Below, one piece after another: positions 1 through 7,877 of a stretch of 64,000 nucleotides of DNA. The notes below the pieces were generated by a model that was given only the letters and a program-made list of their open reading frames with translations, was not told where the DNA came from and ran no database searches. Made by a program: the position numbers and the translations under genes. This DNA comes from Frigoribacterium sp. PhB160 (GTDB lineage: Bacteria; Actinomycetota; Actinomycetes; Actinomycetales; Microbacteriaceae): contig NZ_RKIE01000001.1 of NCBI RefSeq assembly GCF_003751785.1, positions 1,837,564-1,901,563 on the forward strand, read 5' to 3'. Every line of letters starts with the position of its first letter. Positions within the stretch are counted from its first letter, which is position 1.

Positions 1-137
1 TGGGGCCGGAAGGGGGCGGGGGCGGTGGTGCACTCGTCATCCCGCCACTCTGGCGGCACCCGTCGCGACGCGCCACCCTCGCCGGGCTGATCGTGGACGG
101 ACGACGGTACGGCCTCGCCGGGGAGGGACGACCGGGC

Positions 138-482
138 TCAGACCGTCCGGCGACCGGTGATGCGGCGGAACGCCTGCACGACGCCGAGGACGCACATGGC
201 CGGAGCGAGGAAGGCGAGCACGGTGCTGAGCCCCTCCTCCGTCGAGCCGAGCCCGGCCGGGTCGTGGGTGACCGCGCGCGACGCGATGAGCAGCCCGAGG
301 CCCGCCAGGGCGGTGGCCAGCGTCGAGAAAGCCGCGAGGGCGAACGCCTTGAGCCCGCGTCCCCGCATCATGGCGACGATGCCGTCGAGGAGGAAGGAGG
401 CGACCAACGGCACGAACACGGCGAGCGCCACGACCCCGAGGAGCAGCAGGAGGACGGCGACGAAGCTGGCGGCGTCGAGCAC
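138..482 (-). CDS. Small integral membrane protein of unknown function
   Basis: A 114-residue protein with no recognised domain. Hydrophobic stretches at about residues 5-35, 47-67 and 85-103 suggest three membrane segments, and the C-terminus is basic (RRITGRR). The start is a GTG preceded by an AGGAGAGGAG purine run, a good ribosome site. It is monocistronic as far as can be seen; the next gene to the right is on the other strand. No motif points to a function. It is annotated as real because the reading frame fits membrane topology and has a strong ribosome site. Confidence 0.6.
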   Translation of the reverse strand: MLDAASFVAVLLLLLGVVALAVFVPLVASFLLDGIVAMMRGRGLKAFALAAFSTLATALAGLGLLIASRAVTHDPAGLGSTEEGLSTVLAFLAPAMCVLGVVQAFRRITGRRTV

Positions 483-667
483 GGTTCTCCTCTCCTGACA
501 GGGGTACTCCGCGACGGTAGTCGGGCTCCGCTGGACGAAACCTGCCGATGCCCCCGCTCTGCCGGCCTTGCCCGGTCATCCCTCCACAGCGCGCGGCGAG
601 CATGCAATGTCCCCAGGACCACGAGGAGGCGCCCCACGAGCCCCGCAGCATCGGTCACCGTGGCCCG

Positions 668-1246
668 ATGATCATCGAAGCCGGATACGACATCCACCAG
701 GTCCTCATGCCCACCGTCCTCCTCGACGCCCACGAGAAGGCCGACGAGCGGCGGCCCCTGTACGTGATGTCCCTCGACGCCGACCTCCGGCTCGAGAAGG
801 TGTCGAGGGTCGAGAGACCGGGCGACGGCCATCCCCACCAGGCCGTGGCAGGGATCGTGGAGGCGCTGCGCGACGACTGCGACGGCCTCTTCGCCCCGGT
901 GCACATCGTGCTCGCCTGGTACGCCGCAGGCTCCACCACCAGCGGGGACGGCTACACGGAGCATCGCCTCGACGAGGGCTTCCGGGACCACCCCGACCTG
1001 TCGACGTGGAACTACCTCGGACACGCCCAGTACGACGACGACACGGTGATCGGGACGTTCCCTCGCTTCAGCTTCCGCGACTACCCGGAGATCAGCGACT
1101 TCCCCCGGCCGGCCCTCTTCGTGGGGCCCCACGACTACGACTGTGCGTGCCTCGCCTGCGCCCAGTACCAGGAGCGCTTCGAGCAGCGCACGGCACGCCG
1201 CGCTCGCGTCGACGGCCAGGGCGACCCGGCGGACGGGCGTGCCTGA
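668..1246 (+). CDS. Hypothetical protein with C-terminal CxCxxC motif
   Basis: A 192-residue acidic protein if read from the ATG at 668 (MIIEAGYDIHQV). The frame stays open upstream to 548, but that extra sequence is Pro/Arg-rich and looks non-coding. Near the C-terminus a CACLAC cysteine cluster could bind metal. The rest is rich in Asp, His, Tyr and aromatic residues and has no signal peptide or membrane segment. I do not recognise the family. It lies directly upstream of the vsr-like gene on the same strand (31 bp to the GTG at 1278), so the two may be co-transcribed. The start is uncertain because no clear Shine-Dalgarno sequence precedes 668. Confidence 0.5.
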   Translation: MIIEAGYDIHQVLMPTVLLDAHEKADERRPLYVMSLDADLRLEKVSRVERPGDGHPHQAVAGIVEALRDDCDGLFAPVHIVLAWYAAGSTTSGDGYTEHRLDEGFRDHPDLSTWNYLGHAQYDDDTVIGTFPRFSFRDYPEISDFPRPALFVGPHDYDCACLACAQYQERFEQRTARRARVDGQGDPADGRA

Positions 1247-1277
1247 CGCCCCGGGTCCCCGTCGGTCGATCGCTCTC

Positions 1278-1814
1278 GTGACCCCTCGTCCGCGCCTGCA
1301 GGCACCGACTACGGCGGCGACGTTCCCCTTCGTCTCCGACCCGGCGACGCGCACGCGCATGAGCCGGATCCGTCGACGCGACACCCGGCCCGAGCTGCTG
1401 CTGCGCCGAGAGCTGCACCGGCGGGGATGGCGTTTCTTCGTCGACCGCCCCCTGCGCGACGGGTCACGGTGCAGGCCCGACCTGCTCTTCCCCCGCCTCG
1501 GGGTCGCGGTCTTCGTCGACGGGTGCTTCTGGCACTACTGCCCGCAGCACACGCACCTGCCGAACGCCAACGCCGAGTACTGGCACGCGAAGCTCCTGGC
1601 GAACCGTCAGAGGGACGCTCGACACGACGCTGCCCTCCGGGACGACGGGTGGATCGTCGTGCGCGTCTGGGAGCACTCCTCGGTCGACGAGGTCGTCGCG
1701 TCGACGGAGGCGGTGTTGCTCGCGGCGTCGGCCGTCAACGGCCCGGGTCGGTGGGGCCGACCTCGGGCCTGGCGACCAGCGCTCAGGCCCCGGGCGTCTC
1801 CAGCAGGTCGATGA
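1278..1814 (+). CDS. vsr: Very short patch repair endonuclease (Vsr family)
   Basis: Nicks DNA beside T:G mismatches, classically those from deamination of 5-methylcytosine at Dcm sites. The family features are visible in order: an N-terminal MSRIRRRDTRPELLLRREL segment, the RPDLLFP motif with the catalytic Asp, VFVDGCFWHYCPQH with Cys/His residues that bind zinc, and a C-terminal WIVVRVWEHSS strand. The start chosen is GTG 1278, which leaves the expected 25-30 residues ahead of the MSRIR motif; ATG 1359 is the alternative. The last 32 bp overlap the 3' end of the convergent nuclease-helicase gene. No cytosine methyltransferase is nearby, so the partner must be elsewhere or the enzyme acts on other mismatches. 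Confidence 0.88.
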   Translation: MTPRPRLQAPTTAATFPFVSDPATRTRMSRIRRRDTRPELLLRRELHRRGWRFFVDRPLRDGSRCRPDLLFPRLGVAVFVDGCFWHYCPQHTHLPNANAEYWHAKLLANRQRDARHDAALRDDGWIVVRVWEHSSVDEVVASTEAVLLAASAVNGPGRWGRPRAWRPALRPRASPAGR

Positions 1815-4800
1815 AGCGCGAGAGCAGGCCGAGGCCGGCGATCGAGGTCGGCATCGACGAGGCGAGGGCGGGCGAGTGGACCAGGTAGGCCGCCCACTTC
1901 GCACGCGAGATCGCCACGTTGAGGCGGTTGGGCATCAGGAGGAACTCGAGTCCGCGCGGGATGTCCGCGGCCGACGACGCGGCCAGCGACACGATGGCCA
2001 CCACGGCCTCCCGGCCCTGGAAGAGGTCGACGGTACCGACGGTCGTCCCCGTCAGCCCCGCGGTGTCGAGCGCCTCTCGGATGACGGCGCCCTGAGCGTT
2101 GTACGGGGCCACGACGATCACGTCGTCGTCGGTCAGCAGGCGCGTGCCTCGCTCGTCCGACCACGACCGTCCGACGATCGACGCCACGAGCTCGACGACC
2201 CGGGCCGCCTCCTCCGTCGACGACGTCGTGTTGCCCGAGTGCAGCACGGGCACCACGTGCAGGCCCGGCTCGACGCCGTCGAGCGACCGCTCCGGTGCCC
2301 TCGACTCGAGGGCACCCTCGTACGAGAGCCGCGACACCGGCTCCGTGACGGCGGGGTGCATCCGGTAGGTCCGCGAGAGGAAGTAGCCGAGCGATGCCGG
2401 CAGCACGTCGTGCCCGTCGGCCAGCCACCCGAGCGCCGACTCGTCGACCGGCTCCGGGTGCTGCCCCTGGCTGACCTGCGGCAGCTGCTGCGGGTCGCCG
2501 AGCAGCAGCAGGCGCTGCGTCGCGACCGACGAGGCGATCGTCGGCGCCAGGGAGAACTGGCCGGCCTCGTCCACGACGAGCAGGTCGAGCGAGCCACGCG
2601 CGACGGTGTCCGCGTTGGCGAAGGTCCAGGCGGTGCCGCCGACGACTCCGCCGGTCTCGCCGTGGCCGCCGAGCAACTCCGCCACCGCGGCGCCGTTCTT
2701 GACGGGGGTCCACGACAGGGCCTCGAGCTCGTCGGCGGTGCGTCCGACCTTCGGCACCTTCACCACCCGCGACGGGTCGACCCCCTTCGCCACCACCGCG
2801 TCGAGGAAGTTCTCGACCACCGCGTGCGACTGGCCGACGATGCCGACGCGCCAGCCGTGCTCGGTGACGAGCCGAGCCACGACGGTCGATCCGACGTAGG
2901 TCTTGCCCGTGCCCGGGGGGCCCTGGACCGCCAGGTACGACCGGTCGAGCCCGAGCAAGGTCGCCATCACCGCGCCGACGGTGTCGTCGCCCACGACGGG
3001 CACGACGGCGGACGCGGCCGACGCGTCCCGTCCCCGAGGCGGTACGCGCCGCAGGAGGTCGAGCGCCGGGTCGGGCAGGGGCGACGGCAGCGCGTCGAGC
3101 ACCGCGCGACCCCACTCCGAGATGGCCTCCGGCTGCGGAGCCGCGCGGGGCGGGGCAGCGGGCGTCAGGGCCAGCGGGAACTGGTGGTGCGGCTCGCCGC
3201 CGCTCGCCAGCGACTCCTTGACGAGCAGCACGACGCGGTCGCCCGCCGCGTCGACGTCGAGCACGGTGGCCCGGGCGACGGCGCCCCGGAGTCCGGGCCC
3301 CGCCGCCCGCACGGTGGGCGGCAGCGGCGCGTCGTAGACGAGGTGCGGCGACGGCCCGCCGACGGAGAGGCGGCTGCCGGGCGCGAGCGACCCCGCGAGG
3401 CGCAGGTCGCGGGACAGCGTGCGGGCGCGGGGCAGACGGTCCCAGTCGCGCACGACCTCGGCCCGCTCGACGACGAACACGTCGCGCGTGTCGGCCCAGT
3501 CGTCGACGGGGCCGCGCAGGCGGTCGAAGTGCTCTTGCCAGAAGGTCTTGGCCTCGCGGCGGTGGTAGTCGATGGCGGCCGCGGCGAGGGCGAGCGCGGT
3601 CTCGTCCGCCGTGCGGTCGAGCGGGTCGACGTCGGCGAGGAGGGCCGACAGCTCGACGAAGACGGGGTCGGGCTCGGCCTTCACGCGCTCGTCGTCGACG
3701 AGCGGCAGCAGGTCGTCGGAGGCGGCCGGTGCGCCGTCGGGTGCCGCCGGGACGAGCAACAGCAGCCAGTCACGGAGCCGCAGCGTCGAGCGGCAGTCGT
3801 ACTCGTTGTAGTCGGCGACCTGGTCGAGCCGGGTCTGCCCGGCGGGGTCGCCGGCCCGGAGGGCGGTGATCGCGTCGACGTACGCCGTGATGCTGTCGGC
3901 GCCGTTCGCGACGTCGCCCTCCCCCTTGCCGCGCGCGTCGTCGCCCATGTAGAGCGGCTCGAGGGCCTTGATCGAGTAGCTGCGCGAGCCGACGACCAGG
4001 GCGGCCCGCACCACCGGGTAGAGGTCGACGAGCACCCCGTCCCGGAGCAGGTCGTCGACCTCCGTCTCGCCGACGCCGTGGCGAGCGGCCAGAGACAACA
4101 GGTGCGTGCGCTCGTACGCCGCGTAGTGGTAGACGTGCATGCCCGGGTGCTCCGCCCGTCGAGCCCGCACGAACGCGAGGAAGTCGACCAGGGCGACGCG
4201 TTCTTCTCGGAGGTCGTGCGCCCAGAACGGCGTGTACCGCGCCTCCTGGTCGACGCTGCCGAAGAGGTAGTCGAGCCCCCACACCGTCGCGTCGCCCTCG
4301 CTGTGCAGGGGGTCGCCCTCGAAGTCGAAGAACAGGTCGCCGTCGTCGGGCGCGGGGATCGCGGCGAGCGCGCCCGGGTCGACGAGTCGCACGGTCGGTC
4401 GTCCGGCCTCGCTCGCGAGCTGCAGCTGCGCCTGGGCCCGGAGCCGCGCGAGCGCGGCCCCGCCGACGCCGGGCACCGGCGACTCGCGCTCGGCGAGCGC
4501 GTCGATCGTCGTCACCCCCGCGTCGATGAGGGCCGACCGTCGGCCGAGCGACATGCCCGCGACGAGCACGAGGTCGCGGTGGGCCTCGACCTGCGGCGCG
4601 CACTGCGAGCAGCGGCCGCAGGCGGCGACGTCGGGATCTCCCCAGGCCAGGGGCGAGGAGGCGCGCACCCGGTCGTCGACGGAGGCGCGGAGCCGACGGC
4701 GCTGGGCCCGGTGCACCGGCGCGATGTCGGCGAGGTCGTGCGAGGAGGTCGTCCCGTCGCCGAGCACGAGGTGCACCCGCGGTCCGACGGCCACCCCGAG

Positions 4801-5292
4801 CGCCTCGATCTGCTCGGCGTACGCCGCGAGCTGCAGGAGCGCGGGGATCTTCGCGTGGCGGGCGAGCTTCGTGTCGTAGACCTCGTAGCGGCCCTCGTCG
4901 TCACGCAGGAGGAAGTCGGAGAACCCGATGAAGGAGCCGTCGAAGAAGGTCGCCTGGTAGAGCACCTCGACACCGTCGCGCATCGCCTGCAGGGCAGCCG
5001 CTGCCGCCGCCGGGTACCCGTCGCGCGGCGGGCGCTCGAACTCGACGACCTCGTGCGTCTCGCGCAGCGTCTGGAGGAAGCGCACCTCGTGGTCGTCTCC
5101 CAGCCTCGCCGTGCGGTCGAGCATGGCGTCCGGCGCCTCGTCGGCCAGCTCGACGCGGCCGAGCTTCGCGTCGAGCCGGCGGAGGAAGGCCCACTCGCAG
5201 GCGGTCCAGGTCGACAGGTCGCTCGGGCTGGTGACCACGGTGTCGTCGTCGAGGTAGATGGCGTCCTCCGGTTCGTGGGTGGCGGGGTGCAC
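1783..5292 (-). CDS. TM0106-type RecB-like nuclease fused to SF1 helicase
   Basis: A 1169-residue fusion that probably processes DNA ends or foreign DNA. The N-terminal part looks like a PD-(D/E)XK nuclease of the TM0106/RecB group: GFSD at 123-126 and YDTKL at 139-143 supply the acidic residues and lysine. Cys32 with Cys225, Cys228 and Cys231 has the one-plus-three spacing of the Fe-S cluster in Cas4, AddB and Dna2 nucleases. A second conserved block (LFFDFEGDPL) resembles a DEDD/RNase H-like exonuclease fold. The C-terminal half is a Dna2/UPF1-like SF1 helicase, with GPPGTGKT near residue 795, VVDEAGQF near 905 and the late motifs PYNAQ, TVDLFQGRE and ALSRAK-like NVAISRAK. It is divergent from jetABC, and both may be defence genes. 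Clear fusion; biological target inferred only. Confidence 0.85.
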   Translation of the reverse strand: MHPATHEPEDAIYLDDDTVVTSPSDLSTWTACEWAFLRRLDAKLGRVELADEAPDAMLDRTARLGDDHEVRFLQTLRETHEVVEFERPPRDGYPAAAAAALQAMRDGVEVLYQATFFDGSFIGFSDFLLRDDEGRYEVYDTKLARHAKIPALLQLAAYAEQIEALGVAVGPRVHLVLGDGTTSSHDLADIAPVHRAQRRRLRASVDDRVRASSPLAWGDPDVAACGRCSQCAPQVEAHRDLVLVAGMSLGRRSALIDAGVTTIDALAERESPVPGVGGAALARLRAQAQLQLASEAGRPTVRLVDPGALAAIPAPDDGDLFFDFEGDPLHSEGDATVWGLDYLFGSVDQEARYTPFWAHDLREERVALVDFLAFVRARRAEHPGMHVYHYAAYERTHLLSLAARHGVGETEVDDLLRDGVLVDLYPVVRAALVVGSRSYSIKALEPLYMGDDARGKGEGDVANGADSITAYVDAITALRAGDPAGQTRLDQVADYNEYDCRSTLRLRDWLLLLVPAAPDGAPAASDDLLPLVDDERVKAEPDPVFVELSALLADVDPLDRTADETALALAAAAIDYHRREAKTFWQEHFDRLRGPVDDWADTRDVFVVERAEVVRDWDRLPRARTLSRDLRLAGSLAPGSRLSVGGPSPHLVYDAPLPPTVRAAGPGLRGAVARATVLDVDAAGDRVVLLVKESLASGGEPHHQFPLALTPAAPPRAAPQPEAISEWGRAVLDALPSPLPDPALDLLRRVPPRGRDASAASAVVPVVGDDTVGAVMATLLGLDRSYLAVQGPPGTGKTYVGSTVVARLVTEHGWRVGIVGQSHAVVENFLDAVVAKGVDPSRVVKVPKVGRTADELEALSWTPVKNGAAVAELLGGHGETGGVVGGTAWTFANADTVARGSLDLLVVDEAGQFSLAPTIASSVATQRLLLLGDPQQLPQVSQGQHPEPVDESALGWLADGHDVLPASLGYFLSRTYRMHPAVTEPVSRLSYEGALESRAPERSLDGVEPGLHVVPVLHSGNTTSSTEEAARVVELVASIVGRSWSDERGTRLLTDDDVIVVAPYNAQGAVIREALDTAGLTGTTVGTVDLFQGREAVVAIVSLAASSAADIPRGLEFLLMPNRLNVAISRAKWAAYLVHSPALASSMPTSIAGLGLLSRFIDLLETPGA

Positions 5293-5431
5293 CGGTGCGG
5301 CGCTGCCGTCACGCTAGCGCCGATGACCGACACCGCCGGCCGCCGCGCACCCGCCCGGCCTCGAGCACCCGGCCGACCCCGCGCCTCCCCCGGGCCTCAC
5401 CGCACCGCCCGGGCCCGTGCCTCCCGCGCGG

Positions 5432-5459
5432 TAGGCTCGTCCGTCGACGATCCGGGAGG
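5432..5459 (+). promoter_or_regulatory. Probable -10 box and ribosome site of jetABC
   Basis: TAGGCT at 5432-5437 fits the actinobacterial -10 consensus TANNNT, and GGGAGG at 5454-5459 is a ribosome site 7 nt before GTG 5467. Together they argue that jetA starts at 5467 (or 5464), not at the in-frame ATG 5323 further upstream. No convincing -35 box is visible. Confidence 0.45.
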
Positions 5460-5466
5460 CAGCGTG

Positions 5467-7014
5467 GTGGACGACCCGTCGGGGCACGAGGCCCTGACCC
5501 GTGACGACGTCGTCGGCGCGTGGGACGACGACCCGACCTGGGCATTGCTCCGCAGCACCAACGCGCGGTGGGTGCTCCCCCTGTTCTCCCGCTCCCTCGA
5601 GCACGCCGAGGGCCCCGTCTCGGCCGACTGGTTCCACCGCCGCGTGAGCGAGGCGCAGGAGGCGATCGACCCCGAGCAGCTCGCCACCCCGGCCGACCAC
5701 TGCCGAGGCTGGGTCGACAACGGCTGGCTGATCCGCACCGGCGCCCGCGAGACCGGCGCCCGCTACCGCCTCTCCCAGCACAGCCTCCGGGCGCTGCGCA
5801 TCGTCCGGGAGACGATCGAGCACGACAGCGTCGTGAGCGAGGCCCGCCTCGGCAGCATCGCCCACGCCGTGCACCACCTCGCCGGCCTCGCCGACCCGAG
5901 TCCCGAGTCGCAGCTGGCCCGCCTCGACGACCAGATCGCCGAGCTGCAGCGCCGTCGCGCGGCCGTCGCCGGCGGCCACGTCGAGCCGCCGACGTCCGAC
6001 CAGCTGGCCCGGCAGGTGCGCGAGGTCGTCCGGCTGACCGCGTCCTTGCCGGAGGACTTCCGCCAGCTCAGCTCCCTCGTCGAGCAGCGCCACCGGGTCG
6101 TCGCCCGCCGCGCCTCCACCGAGCACGTCGGCAAGGGCGCCCTCGTCGACCAGTACCTCCGTGAGAACGACCTCCTCGAGCAGACGCCCGAGGGGCGCGC
6201 CTACCGCGGCTTCGCGCAGATGCTGTCGTCGCGCGAGATCGACGTCATGCGCGCCGACATCGAGGCGATCCTCACGCAGCCCGCCTCCGCCGAGCAGCTG
6301 AGCGACCACCAGCGGGCGCAGCTCGAGACCCTCATCTCGTCGCTGCTCTCGGAGGAGCAGTCGGTGCAGGAGACCTACGGCCGTTGGACCTCGTCGTTGC
6401 GCCGGTTCCTCAGCCGCACCGGTGCCGAGCGCCAGCAGCGGGTGCTCACGCTCGCCGAGCGCGCCCTCCACGCCGGCGGCGCCTGGGCCGAGCGACAGCC
6501 GGGCCACGTGCTCGTGCCCCGCGACGTCCTCGGACTCGGTGCGCTCGACGTCGTCGACGTGAGTCAGCTGCAGCCCTGGAGCGACCGCGGCCGCCCCACC
6601 GTCGAGGTGCAGGTCGACGAGGGCGACGTCGCGCTGCCCGCGGCCGACCGGGCCGCCCTCCGTCTCACCGCGGGCACGAGCACGGCCGCCGTCGCCGCGA
6701 CGGTCGAGCGGCTGCTCGACGCCGACGACGCACCCGACGAGGTCACCAGCGCCGAGGTCTACGACGCGACCGACCCCGAGTTCCGACGGCTCGGCCTCGT
6801 CCTCAGCATGCTCGACCTCGCCGTCGACCACGGAGTCGTCGCGGACGACACCGAGACGGTCGCCCTCACCACCGCCGGAGGCGCGGTGCGCGAGGTCACG
6901 CTGCCCCGCCTCGTCTTCCCCCGCCGTCCCCCACGCCGCGACGGGCCTCCCGGGGCCGACCACGCGCCCCTCCTCCCCGACCCCGCCCAGCCCCGCGAGA
7001 GCGAGACCGCATGA
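5467..7014 (+). CDS. jetA: Wadjet/MksF-type kleisin subunit JetA (DUF3375 family)
   Basis: A 515-residue subunit expected to bridge the SMC heads in a Wadjet/MksBEF complex. The N-terminus after GTG 5467 (ALTRDDVVGAW ... LLRSTNARWVLPLF) matches the usual DUF3375 opening, which supports this start over the in-frame ATG 5323. Residues from about 140 to 330 are helical and charged, with predicted coiled-coil stretches (LARLDDQIAELQRRR). The C-terminal part is alpha/beta and ends in a Pro/Arg-rich tail. Its stop overlaps the jetB start by ATGA, so translation is coupled. In known Wadjet systems, JetABC recognise small circular DNA by loop extrusion and JetD cuts it. Confidence 0.88.
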   Translation: MDDPSGHEALTRDDVVGAWDDDPTWALLRSTNARWVLPLFSRSLEHAEGPVSADWFHRRVSEAQEAIDPEQLATPADHCRGWVDNGWLIRTGARETGARYRLSQHSLRALRIVRETIEHDSVVSEARLGSIAHAVHHLAGLADPSPESQLARLDDQIAELQRRRAAVAGGHVEPPTSDQLARQVREVVRLTASLPEDFRQLSSLVEQRHRVVARRASTEHVGKGALVDQYLRENDLLEQTPEGRAYRGFAQMLSSREIDVMRADIEAILTQPASAEQLSDHQRAQLETLISSLLSEEQSVQETYGRWTSSLRRFLSRTGAERQQRVLTLAERALHAGGAWAERQPGHVLVPRDVLGLGALDVVDVSQLQPWSDRGRPTVEVQVDEGDVALPAADRAALRLTAGTSTAAVAATVERLLDADDAPDEVTSAEVYDATDPEFRRLGLVLSMLDLAVDHGVVADDTETVALTTAGGAVREVTLPRLVFPRRPPRRDGPPGADHAPLLPDPAQPRESETA

Positions 7015-7877
7015 CCACGACACCCACCGACGAGCCGGTCGGCGCCCCGGCGATCTCCGTCGCCCCGGCCTCCGACGCCCCGCCCTCGCCCTCGCCCGCG
7101 CCCTCGCCCGCCGCCGGCCTGCGCGACGAGCTCCCCCTCGCCGGTCGCAAGGCCCTCGTCACGCTGCTGACCCACCGCTTCGTCTCCCGCTCCCGCCAGC
7201 AGGAGGCGTGGGCCGGCCTCCTGGCGTACGAACCGGAGATCCGCGCCCGCCTCGCCGAGATGTTCCTCGTGCTCGAGGTCGACCACGGCTACGAGGTCGC
7301 GTTCAAGCGCCAGAGCGGGCAGGACGACGTGCCCGTCCTGCTCCGTCGCGAGAAGCCGCTGTCGCGCGACGCGACGCTGCTGCTCGTCTTCCTGCGTCGA
7401 GAGCACGCCTACACCGACGCCGCCGACGAGGCGGTCGTGGTGTCGCGCGACCAGGTCGCCGAGTTCCTCGCCCGGTTCCACGACGACGCCGCCCACGACG
7501 AGCTGCGCTCGGCTCGCCGCGTCGACGCCGCGATCGCGGCCATGGTCGCCCGTGACCTGCTCCTCCCCGAGAGCGACGACCCCACGCTCTTCGTCGTCGC
7601 GCCGGCCGTCGTGCCCCTCGTGACGCCCGACCGGCTCGTGCAGATCGAGGCGATGTTCCTCGAGGCCGGGCGAGACGTCGACCCCGAGGGCGACCCCGGC
7701 GACCTCGGGGACGGGACCGACCTCGACGGGTCGACCCGCGCCTCCTCGTCCCCTGACGATCTGGACGACCTCGCAGGAGAGGCGTCGGAGGCGGCCGACA
7801 CGACCGGCGACGCCCCGGCCCCCGACCCGACCGCCGTCACCCTCGACCTCGACGCCCCGGAGGACGACCGCGCATGA
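7011..7877 (+). CDS. jetB: Wadjet/MksE-type subunit JetB (DUF4194 family)
   Basis: A 288-residue accessory (KITE-like) subunit that binds the kleisin JetA. Residues 1-38 are a disordered Pro/Ala/Ser linker. The core (ALVTLLTHRFVSR ... LVFLRREHAY ... FHDDAAHDELRSARRVDAAIAAMVARDLLL) has the winged-helix layout of DUF4194 proteins. The last 70 residues are an acidic, probably disordered tail, longer than usual. Both ends overlap neighbours by 4 bp (ATGA at 7011 and at 7874), so jetABC is one coupled operon. Confidence 0.87.
   Translation: MTTTPTDEPVGAPAISVAPASDAPPSPSPAPSPAAGLRDELPLAGRKALVTLLTHRFVSRSRQQEAWAGLLAYEPEIRARLAEMFLVLEVDHGYEVAFKRQSGQDDVPVLLRREKPLSRDATLLLVFLRREHAYTDAADEAVVVSRDQVAEFLARFHDDAAHDELRSARRVDAAIAAMVARDLLLPESDDPTLFVVAPAVVPLVTPDRLVQIEAMFLEAGRDVDPEGDPGDLGDGTDLDGSTRASSSPDDLDDLAGEASEAADTTGDAPAPDPTAVTLDLDAPEDDRA

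Noticed and set aside
1876-5460. Long plus-strand extension of the jetA frame
   Set aside because: It runs antisense to the nuclease-helicase, has no domain, and the true start is supported by a -10 box and ribosome site just before GTG 5467.
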